IMG/VR virus record: IMGVR_UViG_3300017967_000183
Span: 1-25,788 of that record
Length of the DNA: 25,788 nt
Direction: 5' to 3' (one strand)
Source of the DNA: a virus
Shown here piece by piece: positions 7,366 through 14,716 of the stretch (position 1 is the stretch's first letter; every line of letters begins with the position of its first letter). The notes beneath the pieces are model-generated. The model saw nothing but the letters and a program-made list of their open reading frames with translations, had not been told where the DNA came from and did not search any database. The position numbers were made by a program, and so were the translations under genes.

Positions 7366-8007
7366 TTAATCTCTCCTATACTTCAGGTTGTTTATAAAGT
7401 TTGTCACCTCTTCCTGGAGATAACGTTGTGCTCTTTCGTCGTGGCTTACTGCAGAAGCAACATCCATTAACACATTACCCCTTCTATGATTCATAATTCT
7501 TTCATAGATTGGATCAGGGTAAGCATCTGGAGCACTTGGATTAGCAACAATGTCTACAGTAATAATTTCAAAATCATTGACTTTACCGCTTTCATTTACG
7601 TTGCCACTGCCTCTGCTTGACACGCCTAGTTTAACACCACTCTCCAGTAGGGTTTTACAAATGTTTCCCATTGGAGTTGGTAATATCTTAAGTTTACCGA
7701 TACCATTAGCACCATTAATATCCATTTCTGTAATCATGTGGCTTACACGATCAAGGTTGATATTTAGGTCATCAGGGTGATCAGCTTCACCTAATACGCT
7801 ATATCCTTTTTTGATTTTTTCATTAATTGCTCTAACAGCATTATGAATTTCATCTTTAGGATAAATTCTACCGTTTTGGTTTTGTACATCGCCTTCAATA
7901 AAGATACCTTTCATATAGAGGCTTTTGCCACCGTTAGCTTCATCGACAGCTTCGGTGACAATATTTGCCTGACTATAAGTTAAATGTTCTTTTAGCGGTG
8001 TAAACAT
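7366..8007 (-). CDS. 21: Prohead maturation protease (gp21 type)
   Basis: This 213-residue serine protease cleaves the scaffold, capsid and internal proteins inside the prohead before DNA packaging. The segment MKGIFIEGDVQNQNGRIYP (residues 32-50) is typical of the family. His77 in GEADHP and Ser130 or Ser131 in LGVSSRGSG fit the active site of the herpesvirus-assemblin-like fold. Length is close to T4 gp21 (212 residues). The gene overlaps no neighbour but starts only one base after the acidic protein gene ends, with AGAGAG upstream. Its own sequence has LLE-S and VTE-A, possible self-cleavage points. Confidence 0.94.
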   Translation of the reverse strand: MFTPLKEHLTYSQANIVTEAVDEANGGKSLYMKGIFIEGDVQNQNGRIYPKDEIHNAVRAINEKIKKGYSVLGEADHPDDLNINLDRVSHMITEMDINGANGIGKLKILPTPMGNICKTLLESGVKLGVSSRGSGNVNESGKVNDFEIITVDIVANPSAPDAYPDPIYERIMNHRRGNVLMDVASAVSHDERAQRYLQEEVTNFINNLKYRRD

Positions 8008-8008
8008 A

Positions 8009-8773
8009 TTACTTCATCTCTCTTTTTGGCGCTGGTGCTGGCTTTGGATCGCCTGCTTCTTGTGGACCTGTTACACCCATGTCTTTAGCTGCAGGTGCTG
8101 CTGCACTTGATTCTTCAGCTGTATCTGTTGGATGTGGATTGCCCATGTCATTACCTGCATTGTTTACAGGTGAACCTTTGCTGTCGCTACCATCTGTATG
8201 GCTTACGCTAACTGCTTTTAGTTCTGCACCTTCTTCAAGACCTTCGACTTCTTCATCGTCTGCGTCATCTGACTCAAATGCAACTTCTTCCATTTCTGGT
8301 TCCATTGCTTCTTCATCATCTTCTTCTGACTCGTCGCCCATTAGGTCTGCAAATGCTGCACGTAGTTCTGCAATTGCATCTTCTACGTTTGCCATTGCTT
8401 CTTCAGCGTCAGCTTCTTCTGCTTCTTCGCCTTCGTCGTCCATTGACATTTCTAGATCCATTTCTGCTTCGTCGTCATCTTCGCCAAATACTTCTTCAGC
8501 TTCAATTTCGTCTTCTGCAGACTCGATGTCGTCTAGAAAATCTTCTTCTGCGTCATAGTTGTCGATTGCTTCTTCAACTTCAACGTCATATGTTTCGTCA
8601 AGGTCTTCTTCTTGAATATCTTCTTCAACACTTTCGTCGCTTTCGCTAAGTGCTGCCCAATGATTTTTTGCTTTCTCAACGAAAACATCGTGAAGAAGAT
8701 CTGCTGCCTTCTCACGCTCTTCATTTACAAGATACTCAAGGACTTTAACTAGTGAATCTTTATGATTGCTCAT
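8009..8773 (-). CDS. Acidic prohead-core-like protein
   Basis: This 254-residue protein is extremely acidic in its central part (residues about 43-185, mostly Asp and Glu with Ala and Met). It has a short helical N-terminus (LEYLVNEEREKAADLLHDVF) and a Pro/Ala-rich tail ending PKREMK. It lies where T4 has the internal core genes 67 and 68, between portal and protease. An LSE-S site after residue 43 and LEE-G near 180 fit the gp21 protease preference, so most of the acidic part could be released as a peptide in the head. No enzymatic motif is present. The name gp68 would be positional only, so I leave the symbol blank. A strong AGGAG and a late promoter (8822-8829) precede it. Confidence 0.7.
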   Translation of the reverse strand: MSNHKDSLVKVLEYLVNEEREKAADLLHDVFVEKAKNHWAALSESDESVEEDIQEEDLDETYDVEVEEAIDNYDAEEDFLDDIESAEDEIEAEEVFGEDDDEAEMDLEMSMDDEGEEAEEADAEEAMANVEDAIAELRAAFADLMGDESEEDDEEAMEPEMEEVAFESDDADDEEVEGLEEGAELKAVSVSHTDGSDSKGSPVNNAGNDMGNPHPTDTAEESSAAAPAAKDMGVTGPQEAGDPKPAPAPKREMK

Positions 8774-8821
8774 CCTTTATCTCCTTAAAATTCAGGCTTA
8801 CCGTTATTGGTTTACAAGTAT

Positions 8822-8829
8822 TATTTATT
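8822..8829 (-). promoter_or_regulatory. T4-type late promoter (AATAAATA) of the 68-21-22-23 block
   Basis: The minus strand reads AATAAATA 49 bases upstream of the ATG at 8773. It follows the terminator at 8850-8909, so it would begin a new late transcript for the core protein, protease, scaffold and capsid genes. Confidence 0.6.
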
Positions 8830-8849
8830 ACCAATACGTTTTACCATGT

Positions 8850-8909
8850 AAAAAAGGCGTAAAAACTGTACTTTTTGACTAAAAAGTCAAGATAAGTAGT
8901 TTTTACACC
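8850..8909 (-). terminator. Branched intrinsic terminator after the portal block
   Basis: A 12-base-pair outer stem (8898-8909 with 8856-8867 on the minus strand, one G-U pair) is followed by six T residues. The loop holds a second hairpin, TTGACT/AGTCAA (8875-8890). It closes the portal transcript before the late promoter at 8822. Confidence 0.8.
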
Positions 8910-8912
8910 TGA

Positions 8913-9113
8913 TTATTGTACTGATTTACGGTAAATTTGCTGTACTCGTTCTGTACGAGTAGCATGTTCAGTTTTATGAATTTCACGTTGTTTACGTAAT
9001 CTATTAATATGCTTTAGTGTTAATCTACTACGTCTGGTATCGTCTATATGACGGTTACTGTACTCGTCATCTTCTGCTTCATAGTATTCTCTTAAAAATT
9101 CATTACTGCGCAT
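8913..9113 (-). CDS. Small basic protein between portal and core genes
   Basis: A 66-residue protein starting MRSNEFLREYYEAEDD is encoded from ATG 9113. It overlaps the end of the portal gene by 11 bases. I chose this start because AGGAGG stands eight bases before it. A longer frame back to 9155 would overlap the portal gene further and has no such site. The first 20 residues are acidic and the remainder is rich in Arg, Lys and His (LTLKHINRLRKQREIHK), probably one long helix. T4 gene 67, a head core protein of similar size, has this position, but T4 gp67 is acidic, so equivalence is not shown. Coupled translation with the portal is likely. Confidence 0.75.
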   Translation of the reverse strand: MRSNEFLREYYEAEDDEYSNRHIDDTRRSRLTLKHINRLRKQREIHKTEHATRTERVQQIYRKSVQ

Positions 9114-10788
9114 TCGGTGTTCCTCCTGCAGGCTCAGTGACATTTTCAGAACCACTGATCGGTGAGTCGCCTGTCTCTGTTTCTCCTGCGTCTAATTCAT
9201 CCCCGGTTGGAATATCAGGATTGGAGTCAATATCAAATCCACGTACCCCAACACTTCCTAACCCAGGCTCGCTGTCTTCACTTGGTTTGGTTCCACTTTG
9301 ATTTTCTTCCATCCACAAACGTTCGTTTTCAAGAATTTCATCTTCAGTAAGGCCCAAATATTTTCCTAGCATAAATCGTCTACTTAAATAGTCAACACCC
9401 TCAAGTGCACTAAACACATTAGCACGAGCAGCATGTACTTCAATTTCTTTGTACTCACTAAAGCTCTGTGGCTCAACAAATTTAAGATTAAAGATACTAC
9501 TATCAATACTAATGCCTTTGTTTTTCATAAACAGTTTAAACTCTTTGTCAAAAACTGGTCCAAGAATATTTTGTAGACGTTGACAATACTGATTAAATCT
9601 GTATTCTTGAATAAACGCTGTACCCACTCTACCATCAACATAGGTTGCTGTTCCATCATCTGGACCAGTTGGTAGATAACTGCTAGGTACACGCAATGCT
9701 CTTAGCATTTTATTTGTAAAGTAACGCAAGTCATCAATCTGACCTAAGTTCTCACCACCTGGTAGAACTTCAACTTTTGAACCTCTGCCTTCAGCAGTTT
9801 GTGCAAAGAAATAATCTTCCATAATTGATAGAGGATTATATGCAGCATCCATAATACTATTGCCGCCACCAGTTTTACTTGGAATACGCTTTTGGTGAAT
9901 TTCATTTTTAACACGCTCAACAAACCCCATAGCTTTGTTAGCTGGCATATTGCCTACATCAACGTAGAATACTCTGCGCTCTGGTGCACGTTGCACACGG
10001 TAAATGATAATAGAATCTTCTAGTAGTTCTTTTTGTTTGTAAGTTTTAAAGATTGGATCTAAAATACTAGCACCAAATGGGAAATTACTGTCCATACCTT
10101 CTGTAAGTGCAGCATGTAAAACATGTTCAGCATCAACATTGTATTCATGTATGTTTCCCATAGTGTTATGAACTGCACTGTTGTTTCCAAACGCAGTTTG
10201 ACCAGTGGATTGACCACGCATCATACTATTAACACTACTGTAAGTCTCGCTATGTCTAATAGGTTCACTTACGGTCTTATTTTGCATATTTAAATCTAAA
10301 TTTTTAAATACATATTGTTCTGGTTCTTTTCCTGCAGCTTCGTTAATAATAACTTTAGTAACATCAACTGGATTAGCATAAAATAATTCCCAAGTTTCAG
10401 GATCACGAATAAAAAACTGATCCCCATACTTGATTGCATTTCTAAATGTTTTAAAAATGCGTTTATCCCAGTCTTGCAAATTACACCATTGACGTAAAGT
10501 TTGCTCTAGAATTTTTGCTTCGCTTTCAGTAACATCACCTGAATAATTTAAATTAAACGGTAAACTTGTTGTTTCGTCGACTTGTGTACTAAATTCAGCA
10601 ATAATGTCAAGGGCAGCATTGATTTCACTGTCCATATCCATTTGGTCATACTGTGCATAACGCTCAACACGATTGGGTTGTCCACTATATACTTCAGGTA
10701 GCCAACTTTGAAAGCGGCTTGCAGTACTCGGTCTTGATGCATTTGCATCCTGTCCTTGATATACTGTAAAGTGTTTTTTCCAAGACAT
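9103..10788 (-). CDS. 20: Portal vertex protein (gp20 type)
   Basis: The 561-residue protein forms the dodecameric ring at one capsid vertex through which DNA enters, and on which head assembly starts. Recognisable T4-family stretches are RYAQYDQMDMDSEINAALD (about residues 43-61), NAIKYGDQFFIRDPETWEL and the later FYVDVGNMP with LLEDSIIIYRVQRAPERRVF just before it. The C-terminal ~55 residues (after ENERLWMEENQ) are a Gly/Ser/Glu-rich, low-complexity tail. T4 gp20 has 524 residues. The gene has a late promoter (10816-10823) and a weak AAAGGA site. It begins the head block and is followed by the overlapping small basic gene. Confidence 0.96.
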   Translation of the reverse strand: MSWKKHFTVYQGQDANASRPSTASRFQSWLPEVYSGQPNRVERYAQYDQMDMDSEINAALDIIAEFSTQVDETTSLPFNLNYSGDVTESEAKILEQTLRQWCNLQDWDKRIFKTFRNAIKYGDQFFIRDPETWELFYANPVDVTKVIINEAAGKEPEQYVFKNLDLNMQNKTVSEPIRHSETYSSVNSMMRGQSTGQTAFGNNSAVHNTMGNIHEYNVDAEHVLHAALTEGMDSNFPFGASILDPIFKTYKQKELLEDSIIIYRVQRAPERRVFYVDVGNMPANKAMGFVERVKNEIHQKRIPSKTGGGNSIMDAAYNPLSIMEDYFFAQTAEGRGSKVEVLPGGENLGQIDDLRYFTNKMLRALRVPSSYLPTGPDDGTATYVDGRVGTAFIQEYRFNQYCQRLQNILGPVFDKEFKLFMKNKGISIDSSIFNLKFVEPQSFSEYKEIEVHAARANVFSALEGVDYLSRRFMLGKYLGLTEDEILENERLWMEENQSGTKPSEDSEPGLGSVGVRGFDIDSNPDIPTGDELDAGETETGDSPISGSENVTEPAGGTPNAQ

Positions 10789-10815
10789 ATGTTTATTCTT
10801 TCCTTTTAATAAGTG

Positions 10816-10823
10816 TATTTATC
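10816..10823 (-). promoter_or_regulatory. T4-type late promoter (GATAAATA) of the portal gene
   Basis: The minus strand reads GATAAATA 28 bases upstream of the portal ATG, in the 42-base gap behind the candidate tape-measure gene. Confidence 0.65.
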
Positions 10824-10830
10824 TTATTTT

Positions 10831-12750
10831 TTAGTTGTTGTTTGGACCAAATGGTATAGCAGAACTTACAATTCTAACTGGCATTGGGTCAGCATCTGTA
10901 AATGTATCACGTAATGCTTCTGCTAATGAAGTTGAATCAACTGTTGCCATTGCTGCAGCACCTAACCCAGCACCAGCTAACATTGGTAATAGTTGTGAGA
11001 AACTTTGATTGCCCATGAAACTAGAACTATTAGGATTCATTTGATCTCTAATACTTTGTCTGGCTGTTGCATCACCGCCCCTTGCGCTATTAAATAACCC
11101 AGCACCGCCACTAAAAAGGGCCATTGCAGCTGGACCAAGTGCATTAATAATATGATCTAGAGTATCGTTATTTCCTAAGCCTGCTATGCCGCCAATAAAT
11201 TGTGCACCAGATAGTAATGTGGTGCCTTGAATCATGGCATTCATAAAACTAGTAAATGCACCGCTTGGTGAAGTAGCATCCTTCATTCCTTCCATTAGTT
11301 TACCAAGTCCGCTGTTGGTAACATCGTCAACATTAAATGCATCTAGGAAACCATCCATAATCCCAGCTCTTACCTGTTCTCCAATGATATTACTATCTAA
11401 TTGAATAGCAGAAGCTGAAAGATCACCATTGTCCAATGCCTCAGCAAAGTTAATCAATCCTGTTTTTAAACGGTCTAATGCTGTTGCAACATCGTCTGTT
11501 CCATCTGAAAATACCTCAGCACTTGCTTGTATTGCTAACATTGCACTTGGAACACCAGCTTGTGCTTGTGCTAAATCACTAGCACTAAACTCAATATTTT
11601 TAATTTGTCCAGCAAGTGCTATAGCATTTGCTTCTATCTGTGTTGGATCCATTCCAGCTTGAACATTTGCAACACCTTCTTCCAAGAACGACCTAATGTC
11701 AACTCCTCTAGCTGCAAGACCAGCAGCCAACTGTGTAAAGTCTTCATTCCCCATGTCAGGTGCTAATCCAGCAACCATATTAGTTAATGCTGCACTAAGT
11801 ACTGGTCCTACTGTTGGACCAAGTTGATTAAATCCTTCAATCAATTTGTTTTGTGCTTGCAGTTGGTCTTCATTTAGATTTCTTGCTGCTACTGCTACTA
11901 CTGCTTGTCGTCTAAATTCATTTCTCAATCTTATTCTATCTTGAATGTCTTCACCAGTTATACTTGCGGCAATTTCGTTTAGTTTAAGGTTTTCTTTCAA
12001 ACTTTCAATTACTTCTGCACGAGCATTTGCTTCTGTTAACCTTTCACCACTTTCCATACGTCTCAATTCAAGCTCGTCTACTAAGAACGCTGCCATTTCA
12101 TTTGCACTCATTCCAAAATAACCAGCATTTCTAGTTGCGTCTTGCATTTCCCTTTGGAATTGCACAAAGTTGTTGGTACTATCAACCATGTTGTCGCCCA
12201 ACATCCTAATAGCAGGACCATTTTCAGTAACAACTTTTGCAAGTGTTTCCATTCCCAAGCCAACAGTAGCAGCTTGTGTTCTGAGCTCAACAAAGTCCAT
12301 TCCTAGACCAGCACCAGTTCTTCTTAAAGCACTTAAACTTGATCCAAATTCTTCAAGTATACCAACAAGTGTTCCTAATTGAGCACCTATAGTAGTAAGC
12401 CCAAGTGTTCCCATAATGCCGCCACGACCAATTAAATCGCTAAACTTTTCTTTTCCTGACAGACTCATTGCTTGTGTTAGTGGTTTTTGAAGACCAGCAG
12501 CCAAATCTTGCATTGCTTTACGATTGGTATCGTTGTTATTGTCTGATGTTTGTTTTAATGTTTGTGTAATTTCTTTAGTTTGTTGTTGTGTAGCTGCAGC
12601 CTCAACACCCATTCTACTAGCAATTGCTTGTAATGTATCATTTTGCCTTTGAACTTGAGACAGAATATCAGATTGTGTTGCTTCCATAGCAAAATCTGGG
12701 ACTTCTATTCCCACCATCTGTCCACCATATGGTATGTTTATTACTGCCAT
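10831..12750 (-). CDS. Large structural protein, candidate tail tape measure
   Basis: A 639-residue protein rich in Ala, Gly, Gln and Asn. The first 100 residues include Gln-rich helical sequence (SDILSQVQRQNDTLQAIASR). Several hydrophobic Gly/Ala-rich segments follow (for example GRGGIMGTLGLTTIGAQLG near residue 108, and GLGAAAMATV near 600), with long helical parts between. That mix of length, helices and hydrophobic stretches is usual for tape-measure proteins, and T4 gp29 has a similar size (590). It starts 55 bases from, and divergent to, a gp26-type gene; in T4, genes 26 to 29 cluster. The TATAAATA at 12790-12797 should drive it. No motif is diagnostic, so another tail or virion protein remains possible. 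Confidence 0.5.
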   Translation of the reverse strand: MAVINIPYGGQMVGIEVPDFAMEATQSDILSQVQRQNDTLQAIASRMGVEAAATQQQTKEITQTLKQTSDNNNDTNRKAMQDLAAGLQKPLTQAMSLSGKEKFSDLIGRGGIMGTLGLTTIGAQLGTLVGILEEFGSSLSALRRTGAGLGMDFVELRTQAATVGLGMETLAKVVTENGPAIRMLGDNMVDSTNNFVQFQREMQDATRNAGYFGMSANEMAAFLVDELELRRMESGERLTEANARAEVIESLKENLKLNEIAASITGEDIQDRIRLRNEFRRQAVVAVAARNLNEDQLQAQNKLIEGFNQLGPTVGPVLSAALTNMVAGLAPDMGNEDFTQLAAGLAARGVDIRSFLEEGVANVQAGMDPTQIEANAIALAGQIKNIEFSASDLAQAQAGVPSAMLAIQASAEVFSDGTDDVATALDRLKTGLINFAEALDNGDLSASAIQLDSNIIGEQVRAGIMDGFLDAFNVDDVTNSGLGKLMEGMKDATSPSGAFTSFMNAMIQGTTLLSGAQFIGGIAGLGNNDTLDHIINALGPAAMALFSGGAGLFNSARGGDATARQSIRDQMNPNSSSFMGNQSFSQLLPMLAGAGLGAAAMATVDSTSLAEALRDTFTDADPMPVRIVSSAIPFGPNNN

Positions 12751-12769
12751 TAACTACTCACTTTATAAA

Positions 12770-12777
12770 GATAAATA
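12770..12777 (+). promoter_or_regulatory. T4-type late promoter (GATAAATA), rightward
   Basis: The plus strand reads GATAAATA 28 bases upstream of the ATG at 12806. It overlaps a leftward late promoter, making a compact divergent pair in the 55-base gap. Confidence 0.6.
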
Positions 12778-12789
12778 AACGTATATAAG

Positions 12790-12797
12790 TATTTATA
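12790..12797 (-). promoter_or_regulatory. T4-type late promoter (TATAAATA), leftward
   Basis: The minus strand reads the exact T4 late octamer TATAAATA 39 bases upstream of the ATG at 12750. Confidence 0.65.
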
Positions 12798-12805
12798 GGT
12801 GAAAA

Positions 12806-13642
12806 ATGCCCAGTGTATTATCTGACTATTACAGAACAAAAGAGATATATGTAAAACTTCCTACACAAGGAAAATGGTACAAAAATAAACCACAATTAAC
12901 AGAACAAGGCGAAATTGGCGTTATGCCACTTAGCTTTAAGGATGAAATGTTGTTACAAGTACCAGACAGTGTTTACAATGGTGAAAGTCTGTTTGAAATT
13001 CTAAAAAGTATTCTGCCAGACATGTCAGATCCATATGAAATATGTATGCCTGATGTAGATGTTGTCTTACTTGCTAGTCGTATTAGTGCCAATGATGGCA
13101 ATATTCCAGTTGACGCAACATGTCCTAATTGTAGTAATACTGAAAGCTATGAAATTAAAATCGTTGACATCCTAAGTAAAGTTAAAACAATCGAGTCAAT
13201 CGAAACTGAACTTAAAAATGGCTTACGTATTGTGTTTAAACCAAACACCTTGAAATCAGTAGCAAGCAATCAGATTAAAATAACTGAAAATGCAAGAGTT
13301 ATGCGAAAGATGGAAGGCGTTGACGACCAAGCACAACTACATGAACTATTCAAAAGTAGCTTAGAAAAATCAACCGCAGCTAATATGGTTATACTGGCTG
13401 ACACTATTGAAAGTATCACAACACCTAATGGCGATTTAATTACTGACATAAACGAAATACTTGAATGGTTAGCAAATAGTGATAGCACAACAATACGTCA
13501 ACTACAAAAGTCAAATTCTGACATCAATAAAAATGGCATAAACAACGACTTTACATTTGTTTGTAGTAACGAAGAATGTAATCATAGTTTTTCCACACCA
13601 GTGGAGTTAAACCCAACTTTTTTTTTCATAAACAACTCGTAG
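12806..13642 (+). CDS. 26: gp26-type baseplate hub protein, zero-frame product
   Basis: The 278-residue protein belongs to the T4 baseplate hub (gp26-like) family of T4-like phages. Typical are YVKLPTQGKWY (residues 15-25), GEIGVMPLSFKDEMLLQVPD and the SLFEILKSILPD stretch. A zinc-ribbon-like pair of motifs, CPNC (106-109) and CSNEEC (253-258), is visible. The marine family member is longer than T4 gp26 (208 residues). In T4, gp26 is needed for hub assembly, next to the tape measure. The frame ends 13 bases after a run of nine T (13618-13626), where the -1 frame is open for another 80 codons, so this may be the short form of a frameshift pair. AGGTGA precedes the ATG. Confidence 0.82.
   Translation: MPSVLSDYYRTKEIYVKLPTQGKWYKNKPQLTEQGEIGVMPLSFKDEMLLQVPDSVYNGESLFEILKSILPDMSDPYEICMPDVDVVLLASRISANDGNIPVDATCPNCSNTESYEIKIVDILSKVKTIESIETELKNGLRIVFKPNTLKSVASNQIKITENARVMRKMEGVDDQAQLHELFKSSLEKSTAANMVILADTIESITTPNGDLITDINEILEWLANSDSTTIRQLQKSNSDINKNGINNDFTFVCSNEECNHSFSTPVELNPTFFFINNS
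13618..13627 (+). promoter_or_regulatory. Probable -1 programmed frameshift site (T9C)
   Basis: Nine T followed by C include the slippery heptamer T-TTT-TTC in the zero frame of the gp26-type gene. Slipping back one base joins the open frame that continues to 13866 without a stop, giving a fused product of about 353 residues. A sequencing or assembly error in the homopolymer would give the same picture. No downstream stimulating structure was evident by eye. Confidence 0.6.
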
Positions 13643-13866
13643 TATCAAAAGATCCTGAAAAAATTGTAAAGGATATGAACGATACATTAAAGAACCTGCG
13701 AAAACAGGTCTATGAAATTGTTATATACAGTCAAGGAAGTTTTACTATTAAAGAGCTCTACCAATTGCCTTTATATCAGATACAAGAGATACTAGACTCA
13801 TTTAAAGAGAAACAGGAAAAGGAGAAACAGATGTTAGATCAAGCTAAAGGTAAGAAAACATTTTAA
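13618..13866 (+). CDS. C-terminal extension of the gp26-type protein (frame -1), or separate small gene from 13675
   Basis: The -1 frame is open from inside the T run to the TAA at 13864-13866. It adds HKQLVVSKDPEKIVKDM and then a 63-residue stretch (from Met at 13675) that is helical and charged, with IKELYQLPLYQIQEILDSF and an E/K-rich end. I prefer expression by frameshift, because the only Met start (13675) has AAGGA just one base upstream, too close for normal initiation. Tail tape-measure chaperones in many long-tailed phages are made as a short form plus a frameshifted long form, as in lambda G/GT. If the tape measure is the divergent neighbour, this pair would fit that role. If the homopolymer count is wrong, the gene is simply one 353-residue protein. 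Confidence 0.65.
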   Translation, partial: FFFHKQLVVSKDPEKIVKDMNDTLKNLRKQVYEIVIYSQGSFTIKELYQLPLYQIQEILDSFKEKQEKEKQMLDQAKGKKTF

Positions 13867-13879
13867 TTATCATGTATCT

Positions 13880-13928
13880 GATGAACTACGTTCATCATCA
13901 ACCTCACTATCGTTCGGTTGAATTTTTT
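13880..13928 (+). terminator. Tandem hairpins and T tract after the gp26-type gene
   Basis: GATGAAC-TAC-GTTCATC (13880-13896) is a seven-base-pair hairpin. It is followed by TCAACC/GGTTGA (13898-13921) with a 12-base loop and then seven T residues on the plus strand. The second hairpin with its T tract is a moderate intrinsic terminator for the rightward block. Confidence 0.6.
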
Positions 13929-13939
13929 TCTTCTATAAT

Positions 13940-14229
13940 CTAGTTATTACCATGAACTAAAGTCGCACTTAGCCTGATTCAGGCCAAGCACGACAAAGAC
14001 GTCATTACCCGTCACCGTGTGCACCGTTATAGCGAAACCTTTTCAGGTAGAGGCGGTTGTGCTGTACCCCTTTAAACGCTGCTTTCAACGCAAGCTACTG
14101 AGTTGCAATAACGGCTACTAACTCAGCAATACTCGTGGGTTCCAATAGCTCAGGAGAGCCCACTCTTTTGGTTTGTTTCCCCCAGCAAGATCCGTTGGCT
14201 AAACACAGTGTGTCGCCTCCTCAATGCTT
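13940..14229 (-). ncRNA. Second unidentified structured RNA region, behind the GIY-YIG gene
   Basis: This ~360-base gap has no credible coding frame but many complementary segments. The strongest, 13962-13994, makes a 15-base-pair hairpin with a three-base loop. All 15 pairs form only on the minus strand, where three are G-U; on the plus strand these three are C-A mismatches. That argues for minus-strand transcription. Others are 14098-14126 (CTGAGTT/AACTCAG), 14135-14163 (GTGGG/CCCAC with inner GCTC/GAGC) and 14037-14048 (ACCU-GAAA-AGGU, a GNRA-capped hairpin). The region starts right after the stop codon of the endonuclease gene on the same strand and has no clear promoter or terminator of its own, so it may be part of that gene's transcript. 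I could not match it to tmRNA, RNase P or group I/II intron core sequences. Confidence 0.55.
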
Positions 14230-14670
14230 TTATAGAGGGGGTATGTCTAAATTATTTTGGAGAGATTCAGTAAGTGCCTTAGATCCGCCCACTCGGACGT
14301 TTATTATGCCATTGTAATATTCATCAGTTAACAGAACTTTTCTGTTAAACTGTTCTTGTGCCTCTAGGTATGACAATTGACCTCGGGTTGTGCAAAAATA
14401 TAAGATTTCTCTTGTAAAGTTTTCTTCGCCAAGTTCATTTACATCTGCTTGTAGTTTATCTGATGAGCCCCAATATGTACGCCAATCGCTTTCTACAGTA
14501 CTTCGCCTTTTACGCTTTTTGCCTTTTAATGGTGGTCTAGTTTTTTTAAATTGTGCTAATTTTTTGCCAATATATTTTTTGCCATTAGTCAGATTTGTAA
14601 TGAGGTATACAAATCCAACAATTCCTTCAGGAATTTCTTTTACAAGTTTTCCTTGGTATGACCAATGCAT
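14230..14670 (-). CDS. GIY-YIG endonuclease (SegE-like homing-type)
   Basis: The 146-residue protein has the GIY-YIG pattern as GFVYLITN (residues 18-25) and KKYIGKK (32-38). A basic loop (RPPLKGKKRKRR) is followed by TYWGSSDKLQAD, EENFTREILYFC and LSYLEAQEQF, where the Glu is the expected catalytic acid. This arrangement is that of the SegE-type free-standing endonucleases of T4-like phages. They make double-strand breaks that spread their own gene among relatives. It is a single domain with only a short C-terminal extension. It lies between the phosphatase gene and the structured RNA region, outside any host gene, consistent with an inserted mobile gene. The ribosome-binding site is weak: GAGGA about 19 bases upstream. 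Confidence 0.85.
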   Translation of the reverse strand: MHWSYQGKLVKEIPEGIVGFVYLITNLTNGKKYIGKKLAQFKKTRPPLKGKKRKRRSTVESDWRTYWGSSDKLQADVNELGEENFTREILYFCTTRGQLSYLEAQEQFNRKVLLTDEYYNGIINVRVGGSKALTESLQNNLDIPPL

Positions 14671-14716
14671 ACGTTACTATATATCACATGTCCTCATAAA
14701 TCTACTGATTATGGTA

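Noticed and set aside
8079-8724. Long Ser-rich and Leu-rich frames opposite or beside the acidic core gene
   Set aside because: They are shadows of the repetitive Glu/Asp codons of the minus-strand gene and lack start signals.
9113-9155. Longer start for the small basic protein
   Set aside because: AGGAGG stands at the right distance only for the ATG at 9113.
13675-13866. Stand-alone 63-residue gene
   Set aside because: The ribosome-binding site is only one base from the ATG, while the same frame is open back to a slippery T run. Kept as an alternative only.
13934-13939. TATAAT as a rightward promoter into the structured region
   Set aside because: No acceptable -35 element lies 16-18 bases upstream, and the wobble pairs of the main hairpin point to minus-strand transcription.
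13940-14229. Group I or group II intron interrupting a gene
   Set aside because: No recognisable P7/G-site or domain V sequence by eye, and no gene halves on either side that would join.
14135-14240. tRNA-like segment (TAGCTCAGGAGAGC) on the plus strand
   Set aside because: It resembles a D arm, but the acceptor stem and T arm cannot be completed, and the hairpins of the region favour the minus strand.
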